DNA of 64,000 nt from Acidobacterium sp049965615 (GCA_049965615.1 JBMFWD010000010.1:1-64000), one strand, 5' to 3'; shown: positions 16,840 through 26,057, counted from the stretch's first letter. The notes: generated from the sequence alone by a model not told the origin. Made by a program: numbers and translations.

Positions 16840-17976
16840 TTACTTTTTCTTTTTCTGCATGGGGACCACCTGCACGGTGGTCTCTCTCATTTCCGAGAGG
16901 AAGCGGTTGAGTACGGAGCCGCGGAGCATGATGTCGAAGCGTGAGCGTGCCGGCTGGCCGAAGACGACGTGGGAGATGTTTTCGCGCTTGGCGAAGTGGA
17001 TGAGGGCGTCGGCGACGTTTTTTTCCTTGAGGACGACGACGCGTGCGCCGAGGTCGGTGGCGAGCTGGATGTAATCTTCTGTGCGGCGCATGGTTTCGTG
17101 ATCGACGCCGGTGACGGATTTGGGGGATTCGACGTAGACGGCGTACCAGCTGGTGCCGAGGCGTCCTGCGATGCGGGAGCCTACGCGGAGGAGCTTTTCC
17201 GAGCCGGGTCGGCTGGAAAGGCAGACCATGACTTTTTCCGGGATGGGGGCCTGTTCGAGGCCGACGGTGCGTCGATATTCGGAGGCGGCGGTGCTGACTT
17301 TTTCCGCGGTGGTGCGGAGGGTGAGCTCGCGGAGGGTGTTGAGGTTGCCTTTGCGGAAGAAGTTGGCGAGTGCCTGCTCCACTTTGTCGGGTGCGTAGAT
17401 TTTGCCTTCGCGGAGGCGGGAGCGCAGCTCTTCGACGGTGACGTCGATGTTGACGATTTCGTCGGCGCGATTGAGGAAGCTGTCGGGGATGGTTTCGCGG
17501 ATGGGGGTGCTGGCGGAGCGGGAGACGGCGTTGTTGAGCGATTCAATGTGCTGGACGTTGACGGCAGTCATGACGTTGATGCCGGCGTCGAGCAGATCGA
17601 GGACGTCTTCGTAGCGCTTGCGGTGCTTTGAACCAGGGACGTTGCTGTGGGCGAGTTCGTCGACGACGACGGTGTGGGGGTGACGAGCGAGGATGGCATC
17701 GAGGTCCATCTCTTCCATGGTGATGGACTGGTATTGGACGACTTTGCGGGGGATGATTTCGAGGTCGCCGAGTGCGGCTTCTGTTTCGGTGCGACCGTGG
17801 GATTCGACGAAGCCGATGACGACATCGACGCCTTCGCTGCGGAGTTCGCGGGCGTGGTCGAGCATGCGATAGGTTTTGCCTACGCCGGGAGCGGCGCCGA
17901 GATAGACGCGGAGCTTGGCGGGCTCGGGTGGCGGGGCCGCGGGGATGGGCTGCTGGGGTGTGGTGGGGTCTGTCAT
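16840..17976 (-). CDS. KdpD N-terminal sensor half: KdpD domain plus Usp domain
   Basis: 378 aa. Residues 21-230 are the cytoplasmic KdpD domain with Walker A GAAPGVGKTY and a Walker B-like VVVDELAHSNVPGSKH; residues ~245-375 are a universal-stress-protein domain (VMVCLSSRPGSEKLL, VVFGQPARSRFDIMLRGS). Full KdpD goes on with four membrane spans and a kinase, absent here. The ATG at 17976 overlaps the stop of the kinase-like gene by four bases, so the pair are translationally coupled and likely act together. No kdpFABC or kdpE lies in the window. The protein ends in a Lys run. Confidence 0.88.
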   Translation of the reverse strand: MTDPTTPQQPIPAAPPPEPAKLRVYLGAAPGVGKTYRMLDHARELRSEGVDVVIGFVESHGRTETEAALGDLEIIPRKVVQYQSITMEEMDLDAILARHPHTVVVDELAHSNVPGSKHRKRYEDVLDLLDAGINVMTAVNVQHIESLNNAVSRSASTPIRETIPDSFLNRADEIVNIDVTVEELRSRLREGKIYAPDKVEQALANFFRKGNLNTLRELTLRTTAEKVSTAASEYRRTVGLEQAPIPEKVMVCLSSRPGSEKLLRVGSRIAGRLGTSWYAVYVESPKSVTGVDHETMRRTEDYIQLATDLGARVVVLKEKNVADALIHFAKRENISHVVFGQPARSRFDIMLRGSVLNRFLSEMRETTVQVVPMQKKKK

Positions 17977-19781
17977 CCTGCCTCCACGGGGTGGCGTGTG
18001 GCGGTGGGAGTGGCGAGGGGCAGCGTGAAGTTGAAGTTGCTGCCGTGATCGAGGCGGCTTTCGACGGCGACCTGTCCGCCCTGGGATTCGACGAGGCGGC
18101 GGACGAGGGCGAGTCCCATGCCTGTGCCGGCGGTGCCTGTGCCGGAGAAGCGGTCAAAGATGCTGGGGAGTCGTTCGGCCTCGATGCCGCGGCCGTTGTC
18201 TATGACGAAGAACTGTACGCGGTCGGGCAGTTCGATGGCTTCGAGGCGGATTTCGCCGCCTTTGGGGGTGTAGCGGAGGGCGTTAAGGATGAGATTGTCG
18301 AGGATGGTGCGGAGGGCGCGGCGGTCGGCGGTGATGTAGGGGATATCCTCGAAGGCTTTGACGGTGAGGCGGATTCCCTTGGCCTGGGCCTGGGGGCGGT
18401 GGCGTGCGGCGGCATCCTGAAGCGCGTAGTAGGGGCGGAGTTTTTCGGGGCGGAGCTCGCGGCGGCCGGTGTCGAGTTCGGCGACTTCCATGAGGTCGGT
18501 CATGATGTCGTCGAGTTTTTCGGTTTCGAGTTCGCCGCGGTGTGCGATGTCCATCTGGAGTTCATTGAGCTTGCCGGCGTAACCGTGGGTGAGGGTGTAG
18601 AGGGCGAGGCGGAGATGCTGGAGGGGTTCCTGGAGCTTCTGGGATGCGACGTTGAGGAAGCGAGTTTTGAAGCGGTCGACCTCGGTGAGGGAGGTGACGT
18701 CTTCGAGGAGGGTGACGGCACCGAGGAGGCGGCCATGGACGTCGCGCATGGCGGTGGTGCGGAGGCGGTAGCTTCGTTCTGCCTCGCCGATGCGCATGGG
18801 GAGGATAGCGGCCTCGTCTTCTCCTGTGACGGCCTGCTGCATGGAGACGGCGGCGCGGATGGCGGAGAGGATGCGTTCTCCGCCGGGGGTATTGGCGAGG
18901 GCGTTGCGATTTTCCGAGGCTTCGCCGAGGACTTCTTCCGCGGCTCGGTTGAGCTTGAGGACGTGGCCTTTTGAGTCGGTGACGATGACGGGTTCAAAGA
19001 TGGACTGGACGATGGCGTCGGAGAGTTGCTGCTCCATCTGGCGGCGGCCGGATTCCGTTTCGCGGAGGTCGCGGAGGCGCACGGCGAGCCGGTTGATTTC
19101 CGCGGCTATGGTGCCGAGGTCGTCACTGGATCGCCACTCGACGCGATGCTGGAGGTCACCACCACCGATTTGCTGCGCGGAGTGCGCGGTGCGGCGCAGG
19201 GGCAGGATGAGGGACGTGACGGTGAAGACGGAGATGAGCAGGGCGGCGAGTATGGAGAGTCCGCAGAAGGTGATGAGGCGCGCCCGGAGGGCGTCCTCGC
19301 GGCTGTGGAGGCCGTGAACCATGGTGTTGCGGCGGGCCTGGATCTGCTGGACGGCGTCACTCCATTGCTGCTCAATGCGGACGATCTGGCGGTCGCGCAG
19401 ATTTTCAATACGCATGCTGGCGATGGAGCGGCGCTGGATGATTTCTTCGTGTTGCTGGAGGATGCTGTCGAGCTGGAGATCTGGATCGAAGTTGTGTGCG
19501 CTTTTGGCTGCGGCGAGGAGAAGTTTTTGAGTGATTTGGGCCTGCTGCTTGAAGCGGAGGAAGGCCTCTTCGCCCTGCATGGTGGTTTCGGCGGCGAAGA
19601 TGTCTTCCTTGGCGAGTGCGGCCTGGGCTGCTTCCATGGCGGCGACGGACTGCTCGGCGATGCGGACGTGGGATTCGAGTGCGGCGATTTTGAGGAAGGA
19701 GTCACGCACCAGGAAGCTGACAGCTGTCACGAGGACAACCAGCAGAAAACAGCCCGCAATCAGCCTTTGGTACAAGCTCAT
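17973..19781 (-). CDS. HAMP/PAS sensor kinase-like protein lacking the phospho-His
   Basis: 602 aa. Membrane spans at ~7-25 and ~170-192 bracket a helical periplasmic domain; HAMP follows (LPLRRTAHSAQQIGGGDLQHRV), then a PAS-like segment (~255-365). The dimerisation helix reads FLNVASQKLQEPLQHL: Gln381 stands where SHELRTPL has the phosphorylated His (codon CAG at 18639-18641). The ATP-binding domain looks intact: Asn500 in DNLILNALRYT, DNGRGI (528-533), GTGMGLALVRRLV (552-564). It may be a pseudokinase, signal through another His (His389 is close), or regulate its neighbour allosterically. Coupled to the KdpD/Usp gene. Confidence 0.88.
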   Translation of the reverse strand: MSLYQRLIAGCFLLVVLVTAVSFLVRDSFLKIAALESHVRIAEQSVAAMEAAQAALAKEDIFAAETTMQGEEAFLRFKQQAQITQKLLLAAAKSAHNFDPDLQLDSILQQHEEIIQRRSIASMRIENLRDRQIVRIEQQWSDAVQQIQARRNTMVHGLHSREDALRARLITFCGLSILAALLISVFTVTSLILPLRRTAHSAQQIGGGDLQHRVEWRSSDDLGTIAAEINRLAVRLRDLRETESGRRQMEQQLSDAIVQSIFEPVIVTDSKGHVLKLNRAAEEVLGEASENRNALANTPGGERILSAIRAAVSMQQAVTGEDEAAILPMRIGEAERSYRLRTTAMRDVHGRLLGAVTLLEDVTSLTEVDRFKTRFLNVASQKLQEPLQHLRLALYTLTHGYAGKLNELQMDIAHRGELETEKLDDIMTDLMEVAELDTGRRELRPEKLRPYYALQDAAARHRPQAQAKGIRLTVKAFEDIPYITADRRALRTILDNLILNALRYTPKGGEIRLEAIELPDRVQFFVIDNGRGIEAERLPSIFDRFSGTGTAGTGMGLALVRRLVESQGGQVAVESRLDHGSNFNFTLPLATPTATRHPVEAG

Positions 19782-19886
19782 GAGTTGAATGAAGGTCCTT
19801 TTAATTGCAGCAGATTCACAGGTAAATCAGACTGTCCTCTTATTGTAATCGCGGGAAAATGAAGATCTCGTGATGGAGGGTTTGGT

Positions 19887-21650
19887 TCAACCCTGATGGT
19901 AGCGGTCAAGCACATCGGGTTCGGTGAGGATGCCTTCGAGCGTGCCGTGTGTGGCACGGTTTTGAATGGGGAGAATTTTCCAGCGGGCGAAGCAGGGTAG
20001 CGCGCTGTCGAGGGTGAGATCGGGGTAAAGTTCCGGGATGCGGTCTTTGCGGACGGCGGTTTCGAGGCGGGATTCGGGGTTCTGGAGGGCTTCCATGCCG
20101 GTGAGTTCTTCTCGGGTGAGGGCGTACCAGCTGTTGTCGCACATTTTGACGAGCAGAGCGGCTGCGCCGGAGTCGGAGAAGGCCTGGGAGGCTTTGGCGA
20201 GAGTGTCCGTACCCTTGAGGATGGGGACATCGACGGGCCGCAGGGCGTCTTCGATATGAAGGTGGACCTCCTCGCGCTGCTCCTCCATGGATGGGAGGTG
20301 GAGACCGTCCTGATGGGTGAAGACTTCGAAGATGGGTACGGGCTGGAGGCTGCGGGAGATGAGGTAGGCGATGGTGTTGGCGAGAATGACGGGGAGAATG
20401 ATGGAGTAGTTTCCGCTGACCTCGAGGACCATGAAGACGGAGGTGAGTGGAACGCGGAGGAATCCTGCAAAGAGGACGCCCATGCCGACGAGGGCGTAAG
20501 CGCCGATGCTGCCGGTGAGGTGGGGGAAGAAGAGTTTCTCGAAGGTGCCGACGGCGCCGCCGAGCATGGCTCCGATGAAGAGCGTGGGAGCGAACATGCC
20601 GCCGGGGGTTCCGCTGGAGAAGGAGACGGTGGTGGCGATGAGCTTGAGGATGGCGAGCGCGAGCAGGACTTGCCATGTGAACTGGGCGTGCATGGCCTGG
20701 TCGATGACGCTGTAGCCGACGCCCATGACCTGGGGGAAGCCGAAGTATCCGATGGCTCCGACGAGGAGGCCTGCGAGTGCGGGCTGGCAGAAGAGGGTCC
20801 AGCGGGGCAGGTTACGCAGGTGCGGACGAAGGTACCCGAGAGCGGAGGAAAAGATAACGGCGACAAAGCCGCCGATGACCCCCATGACGGCGTAAGCCAG
20901 CAGTTCACGAGGGTCGCGCAGTTCAACGGTAGGGACGCGGAACATAGGCTCGGTGCCCCAGAAAAGGCGGGCAACGACGACGCTGGAAAGGGCGGCGAGC
21001 ACGATGGAGCCGAGTACGGCGGCGCTCCATGAACCGATGACCTCTTCAATGACGAAGAGCATGGCGGAGATAGGGGCGTTGAAGGCGGCGGCGAGTCCGG
21101 CGGCGGCGCCGATGGGAGCAAAGAGGCGAAGGCGCTGGCGGGACATCTTGAGCCGGCGAGCAATGACAGAGGCGACACCGGCTCCGATCTGGAGCGAGGG
21201 ATCTTCCGGACCCAGGGAGAAGCCACTGCCAAGCGCGAGCGCGGAGGTGAGGAATTTTCCGATGACGGTTTTGAAGGAGATGTAGCCGTTGTAGACGTAG
21301 AGTGCGGCCTTGGTTTGATTGACGCCGCTGCCGCGGGCTCCGGGGAAGACCCAGATGACGAGAGCAGCAACGATGAGTCCCATTCCGGCGGGCATGAAGA
21401 TGAGGCGCAACTGGCCGGGGTGGGGTGCTGAGCCGAGCAGGAGGACTTTGATCCACTCGATGGCGACACGGAAGGCGACGACGAGCAGGCCGGAGATGAT
21501 TCCGATGAGGATGGAGAGGAGCAGCAGGAGCCGCTCTTCGCGGGTGGGCGCGAGTTTTTGCAGGTCGACGGAGCCGAAGCGAAGACGGTCCAGCGCGCGG
21601 GCGCGAAGGGATGCCCGGGATGCGTTTGCGACTGGGGAAGGGGTGGTCAT
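19887..21650 (-). CDS. ClC-family chloride channel/transporter with C-terminal CBS-like region
   Basis: 587 aa. Helical membrane core of about 430 residues with the three ClC selectivity-filter motifs: GARGSGVNQ, LGPEDPSLQIGAG (the gating Glu is kept; the usual following Gly is Asp) and SGTPGGMFAPTLFIGAMLGG. The C-terminal 130 residues resemble paired CBS regulatory modules (VPILKGTDTLAKASQAF, LPIQNRATHGTLEGILTEPDVL). It would move chloride, with or without proton exchange. The start overlaps the upstream TPR gene stop by four bases; the kinase-like gene follows after 105 bases. Confidence 0.92.
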   Translation of the reverse strand: MTTPSPVANASRASLRARALDRLRFGSVDLQKLAPTREERLLLLLSILIGIISGLLVVAFRVAIEWIKVLLLGSAPHPGQLRLIFMPAGMGLIVAALVIWVFPGARGSGVNQTKAALYVYNGYISFKTVIGKFLTSALALGSGFSLGPEDPSLQIGAGVASVIARRLKMSRQRLRLFAPIGAAAGLAAAFNAPISAMLFVIEEVIGSWSAAVLGSIVLAALSSVVVARLFWGTEPMFRVPTVELRDPRELLAYAVMGVIGGFVAVIFSSALGYLRPHLRNLPRWTLFCQPALAGLLVGAIGYFGFPQVMGVGYSVIDQAMHAQFTWQVLLALAILKLIATTVSFSSGTPGGMFAPTLFIGAMLGGAVGTFEKLFFPHLTGSIGAYALVGMGVLFAGFLRVPLTSVFMVLEVSGNYSIILPVILANTIAYLISRSLQPVPIFEVFTHQDGLHLPSMEEQREEVHLHIEDALRPVDVPILKGTDTLAKASQAFSDSGAAALLVKMCDNSWYALTREELTGMEALQNPESRLETAVRKDRIPELYPDLTLDSALPCFARWKILPIQNRATHGTLEGILTEPDVLDRYHQG

Positions 21651-22921
21651 CGCTGCTCCACCGCGTTCGGGGCCTGGGCGATTCTGTAGAGGAGCGCGTC
21701 GTCACCCTGGGGCTGTCCGCACTGCTTGGCGGCGTCGAGTTCTGTGTCGTAGACGAGCTGCATCAGCGATTGTTCCATTTGGGGGTTCTGTTCGAGTTGG
21801 AAAAGGCTAGGATTGCGCGGGTACCTGGCCCAGCGGGCTGCGAGAGATTTGGCGCTGGCCTGATTGGCCTGGACGAGGGAATTGGTCTCCGGCGCAGGAG
21901 GCAGGAGCGGAGGCGTGGCAGGCGCGATGGGGGCGGCGGGTACGGTGGTCGCCTGTGCGGCGATGGGAGCCTCGCAGGAGTTGAAGCGCTTTCGTGCGAC
22001 GGTGACGTTGTGGAGTATGCGCAGGGCACGTTCGCGGATGGTGAGGTCAGTGGATGGGTAAAGCGCGAGGATTTGCGAGGTGGTGGACTGCATGTTGCGG
22101 ATGGTGACCTGCACGGTGGCCGGTTGCGCGGCGAACTGGCGTGCGTAGAGAGCGCGGTCCAGATAGCGGAGGGCAACGGTGAACTGGCCGAGCTGATAGG
22201 CGGTGCGACCTGCGCCGGCGAGGGCCTGCCAGGAGGGTTCGCGCTGTTTGGCGAGGTTGCGGTAGATCTGGAGGGCGTCGCCTGGGCTTTCGCACTGCTC
22301 GAGCATGCCGGCGATCTTGAGCAGCACGCCGGGCTGGTTGGCAGCATTGCCGGCGGCGATGAGCAACTGATTGCGGGCGCGGGTGAGCTGGTGGATGGAG
22401 ATGAGGTACTGAGCTAGCTCGAGGCGAACGTCGCGGCGGCGCTGGTAGCCGTCTCCCTCCCATGTGCCGTCAATGGCGGTCTGGTAGTAGTCGATGGCCT
22501 GGGACTGGAGATTCTGGCGGGCGGCGAGGCGGGCGAGCTGGAGGTTGATGATGCCGCTGCCGGGCTCGGACTCGCGAAGGGTGTTGAAGTAGGCGACGGC
22601 CTCGTGGGTTTTGCCGGCTTTGGCGAGTGCTTCGGCCAGCTCAATTTCAGTGGAGCGGTCGGACTGGTAGGCGAGCGCGGAGCGGAGCGCGTCAATGGCG
22701 ACGTTGGGGTCGCCTTTTTCGAGGGCGATTTCGCCGCGGTGCTTCCAGCGCTGGGCGAGGTCGAGCTCATGCGATTTGAAGGAGTGGAAGAGGAGGTAAG
22801 TAAGCCCGGAGAGGACGACGATGATGATGAGAAGACTGATGAGGGCGGTGGCGTCCTGAATGATGAGGCGCCGGAGCGCAGCGCGCTCTTCTGTCGTCAG
22901 GGGATGGGTGGAATCGAGCAC
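21647..22921 (-). CDS. Membrane-anchored TPR protein
   Basis: 424 aa. One membrane span at about residues 28-47 (LISLLIIIVVLSGLTYLLF), then five or more TPR-like repeats from RWKHRGEIALEKGDPNVAIDA to about residue 280, and a Pro/Ala-rich linker before a C-terminal segment with a few conserved aromatic residues. Topology suggests the repeats face the periplasm, though the N-terminal side lacks a clear charge bias. First gene of a likely operon with the ClC channel, kinase-like protein and KdpD half. Confidence 0.78.
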   Translation of the reverse strand: MLDSTHPLTTEERAALRRLIIQDATALISLLIIIVVLSGLTYLLFHSFKSHELDLAQRWKHRGEIALEKGDPNVAIDALRSALAYQSDRSTEIELAEALAKAGKTHEAVAYFNTLRESEPGSGIINLQLARLAARQNLQSQAIDYYQTAIDGTWEGDGYQRRRDVRLELAQYLISIHQLTRARNQLLIAAGNAANQPGVLLKIAGMLEQCESPGDALQIYRNLAKQREPSWQALAGAGRTAYQLGQFTVALRYLDRALYARQFAAQPATVQVTIRNMQSTTSQILALYPSTDLTIRERALRILHNVTVARKRFNSCEAPIAAQATTVPAAPIAPATPPLLPPAPETNSLVQANQASAKSLAARWARYPRNPSLFQLEQNPQMEQSLMQLVYDTELDAAKQCGQPQGDDALLYRIAQAPNAVEQR

Positions 22922-23045
22922 GGGTATCTTTAGTTTAATGGAACGGGCGGGTTTGGTTAGCTTGCGGTTTGGCGGGACTGTGGAGATTGGGGTCAGGGAG
23001 CGTTTTTGGAGCGCGGTGTGCGGAGTACCATTACGAAGAGAAGCT

Positions 23046-23876
23046 ATGCATGTGACGGAGAAACAGCAGCGTTTGGAAGCAAGGCTGGCCGAACTGGGCA
23101 GCGTGCTGACGGCGTACTCGGGCGGGATTGATTCGGCGTACCTGGCATGGTGCGCGCACCGGGTGCTGGGCGGGCGGGCGGTGGCGGTGATTGCGGATTC
23201 TGCGTCGCTGGCGCGGAGCCATTACCGGGATGCGGTGGCTTTTGCCACGGAGCAGGGCATGCGGCTGGAGACGGTGCGGACAGAGGAGCTGGATAAGGAA
23301 GCTTATGCGGCAAATGGAGCGGACCGGTGCTTCCATTGCAAGGACGAGCTGTTTACGGTGCTGGAGGCTGAGCGCGAGCGACGAGGGTTTGCGGCGGTGG
23401 CTTACGGGTTGAATGTGGATGACAAGGGCGATTTTCGTCCCGGGCAGAAAGCGGCGGCGGCGCACCGGGTGGTGGCTCCGCTGGCGGATGCGGGGCTGGG
23501 GAAGGCTGAGATTCGGGCGCTTGCTCGCGAGGCAGGGTTGCGGGTGTGGGACAAGCCGGCATCGGCTTGTCTTTCGTCTCGGATTGAGTATGGGCGGCGG
23601 GTGACGCCGGAGGCGCTGCGGATGGTGGAAGAGGCCGAGGAGGGATTGTTGCGGCTGGGCTTGCGGCAGTTCCGGGTGCGGCACCATGGCGAGATGGCGC
23701 GGATTGAGATTGCGGAGGAAGAGATGCCGGGCGCGCTGCGACCGGAGTTTTTCAAGGAGATGGCAGCGGCGGTGCGGGCGGCTGGGTTCCATTATGTGGC
23801 GGTGGACTGCGACGGGTACCGGTCTGGGGCGATGAATGAATTGTTGCCGTTGGAGGCGCTGACGAAGGGCTTATGA
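23046..23876 (+). CDS. larE: ATP-dependent sacrificial sulfur transferase LarE
   Basis: 276 aa. PP-loop enzyme that adenylates the pyridinium carboxylates and gives up its own cysteine sulfur while building the nickel-pincer nucleotide cofactor. The PP-loop is YSGGIDSAYL (24-33); the sacrificial Cys175 lies in KPASACLSSR, matching Cys176 of the Lactiplantibacillus enzyme, so this is the single-use type rather than the three-cysteine cluster type. It ends overlapping larC by four bases. ATG at 23046. Confidence 0.93.
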   Translation: MHVTEKQQRLEARLAELGSVLTAYSGGIDSAYLAWCAHRVLGGRAVAVIADSASLARSHYRDAVAFATEQGMRLETVRTEELDKEAYAANGADRCFHCKDELFTVLEAERERRGFAAVAYGLNVDDKGDFRPGQKAAAAHRVVAPLADAGLGKAEIRALAREAGLRVWDKPASACLSSRIEYGRRVTPEALRMVEEAEEGLLRLGLRQFRVRHHGEMARIEIAEEEMPGALRPEFFKEMAAAVRAAGFHYVAVDCDGYRSGAMNELLPLEALTKGL

Positions 23877-25207
23877 AGATTGGGTATCTGGAGTGCTTTG
23901 CCGGACTTTCCGGTGACATGATGCTGGGGGCGCTGATTGCTGCGGGAGTTCCAACAGAGTTGCTGCAGGAGACGGCGGCGCGGCTGGGGCTGGGAGGGAG
24001 CTTGCGGATTGGGGCGGTGGACCGGAGCGGAATCCGCGCGGTGAAGGTGGATGTGATGGTGGGGGATTCGCTTGCGGAGGATTCGGCGGGGCACTCGCAC
24101 GGACATGAGCACTCGCATGGGCATAATCACGATCACGGACATTTGCATGGGCATACGCACGGACATTCGCACGATGAGCATGCGCCCGGGCACTCGCATG
24201 GGCGGAACTGGCGGGAGATCAAGGCGCTGATAGAGGCGGCTCCGCTGGAGGAGGGTGCGCGGCGGCTGGCGCTGAAGATTTTTAAGTTGCTGGCGGAGGC
24301 CGAGGCGAAGATTCACGGGATGGCGGTGGAGGATGTGCACTTCCACGAAGTGGGGAATGTGGACACGATCACCGATATTGTTTGCTCGGCGGTGGGATTG
24401 AGCTGGCTGGACGTGGATGCCTGGCATGCGGCGGCGGTGAATGTGGGCAGCGGGTTTGTGCAGTGCGCGCATGGGAAGTTTCCGGTGCCTGCTCCGGCGA
24501 CGGCGGAGTTGCTGCGGGGTGTGCCGGTGTATTCGGCTGGTCCTGAGGGTGAGGCGATTACGCCGACCGGCGCTGCGCTGCTGCGGGCTTTGGAGTGCAA
24601 ATTTGAGGCGCGGCCGGTGTTTATGGCGGATGTGGTGGGATATGGCGCGGGGACGCGGAATCCGAAGGGATTTCCGAACGTGGTGCGGCTGAGCGTGGGG
24701 GCTGCGCGGGAGGTTTTGGCAGAGCGTGGGGGATTTGCCACCGATACGGTTACGGTATTGGAGTTTGCGGTGGATGATAGCTCTCCGCAGGTGCTGGCGC
24801 ATGCATTGGAGATGGCGATGGAGCAGGGAGCGCTGGATGTGATGGCGACCGCGGCGACGATGAAGAAGGGACGGCTGGGTACGCTGCTGACGGTGTTGTG
24901 CAAACCGCAGGATGCAGATGGGATGGCGGCGTTGCTGTTCCGGGAGACGACGACGCTGGGGATGCGGCGGCGCGAGGAGCAGCGGATGGTGCTGGACCGG
25001 GAGATTCGGGTGGTGGAGACGGTGTATGGGCAGATTCGGGTGAAGCTGGCCAGTACGAATGGAGTGCGCTGCAACGCGATGCCGGAGTATGAGGATTGCC
25101 GGCGGGTGGCGCGGGAGCATGGCGTGGCGCTGCGGCAGGTGATGGCGGCGGCGCTGCGGGCGGTGGGCGAGGATGCCCCGGTGCGCCCGGTGGAGGAGAC
25201 GGCTTGA
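23873..25207 (+). CDS. larC: Nickel-pincer cofactor nickel insertase LarC
   Basis: 444 aa. CTP-dependent cyclometallase that puts nickel into the pincer cofactor. CFAGLSGDMMLGALI begins the LarC fold, FHEVGNVDTITDIV is conserved, and a His-rich run at about residues 73-110, with some 17 histidines, would bind nickel. The C-terminal domain includes ATAATMKKGRLGTLLTVL. In Lactiplantibacillus the gene is split with a programmed frameshift; here it is one continuous frame. It overlaps larE upstream (ATGA) and larB downstream. Confidence 0.95.
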   Translation: MKIGYLECFAGLSGDMMLGALIAAGVPTELLQETAARLGLGGSLRIGAVDRSGIRAVKVDVMVGDSLAEDSAGHSHGHEHSHGHNHDHGHLHGHTHGHSHDEHAPGHSHGRNWREIKALIEAAPLEEGARRLALKIFKLLAEAEAKIHGMAVEDVHFHEVGNVDTITDIVCSAVGLSWLDVDAWHAAAVNVGSGFVQCAHGKFPVPAPATAELLRGVPVYSAGPEGEAITPTGAALLRALECKFEARPVFMADVVGYGAGTRNPKGFPNVVRLSVGAAREVLAERGGFATDTVTVLEFAVDDSSPQVLAHALEMAMEQGALDVMATAATMKKGRLGTLLTVLCKPQDADGMAALLFRETTTLGMRRREEQRMVLDREIRVVETVYGQIRVKLASTNGVRCNAMPEYEDCRRVAREHGVALRQVMAAALRAVGEDAPVRPVEETA

Positions 25208-25962
25208 GGCGCGAAGCGATTCTGGAGTTGCTGGAACAAGTGGCGGGTGGCGGGACTTCTCCTGCGAAGGCGGCGGAGCGTTTGGCGCATTTGCCATTTG
25301 AGGAGACCGAGTTCGCAAAGATTGACCATCACCGGTCGCTGCGGCAGGGATTGCCGGAGGTGATTTACGCGGCGGGGAAGACTCCGGAGCAGGTGGCGGA
25401 GATTTTTGCGCGGATGGCGGCGGCGGGCAGTGCGGTGCTGGCGACGCGGGTGACGCGGGAGCATGCGATTGCGGTGCGAGAACTGGTTCCGGCGGCGGAG
25501 TACCACGATGAGGCGCGGATGGTGGCGCTGGCTGCGGATGGGGTGGAGCGGAAGTATGGTCCGCTGGCGGTGGTTTGCGCGGGGACGAGTGATATTCCGG
25601 TAGCGGAAGAGGCGGCGGTGACGGCGAGCTACCTGGAGTGCGAAGTGAAGCGGGTGTATGACGTGGGCGTGGCGGGGCTGCACCGGATTTTGTCGCAGAA
25701 GGAGACGCTGGACGGGGCGCGGGCGGTGATTGTGTGCGCAGGAATGGAAGGCGCGCTGCCGAGCGTGGTGGGCGGGCTGGTGGCGGCTCCCGTGATTGCG
25801 GTGCCTACGAGCGTGGGTTATGGGGCGGCGTTTGGCGGGCTGGCTGCGCTGCTGGGGATGTTGAATTCGTGCTCGCCGAATGTGTGCGTGGTGAATATTG
25901 ACAATGGGTTTGGGGCTGCTTTTGTGGCGGCCATGATGCTTAAAAATTCCGGATCGAGGTAG
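25204..25962 (+). CDS. larB: Pyridinium-3,5-biscarboxylic acid mononucleotide synthase LarB
   Basis: 252 aa. Carboxylates and hydrolyses nicotinic acid adenine dinucleotide, the first step of the nickel-pincer cofactor. The AIR-carboxylase-like core is seen in AVVCAGTSDIPVAEEAA, IVCAGMEGALPSVVGGLV and PTSVGYGAAFGGLAALLGMLN. The start is taken as TTG at 25204, sharing bases with the larC stop and preceded by GGAGGAG at 7 bases; the frame stays open to 25096 but those codons are a shadow of larC. Third gene of larE-larC-larB. No racemase gene larA follows. Confidence 0.93.
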   Translation: MRREAILELLEQVAGGGTSPAKAAERLAHLPFEETEFAKIDHHRSLRQGLPEVIYAAGKTPEQVAEIFARMAAAGSAVLATRVTREHAIAVRELVPAAEYHDEARMVALAADGVERKYGPLAVVCAGTSDIPVAEEAAVTASYLECEVKRVYDVGVAGLHRILSQKETLDGARAVIVCAGMEGALPSVVGGLVAAPVIAVPTSVGYGAAFGGLAALLGMLNSCSPNVCVVNIDNGFGAAFVAAMMLKNSGSR

Positions 25963-26057
25963 TCGCGGCTTTGCCGCGATTCCCATGTCCTCTTCGCTGA
26001 TCCTTCGACTCGCATGTAGCTTGCTCAGGGCAGGCTATGGGGCACCTGTTTGTATTT

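Noticed and set aside
16252..16944. 230-codon plus-strand open frame
   Set aside because: No start signal, runs into the opposing KdpD-like gene, mixed composition; treated as remnants.
16840..19781. Intact KdpDE potassium system
   Set aside because: Membrane domain, phospho-His, KdpE and kdpFABC are all missing; only the sensor half and a variant kinase-like protein are here.
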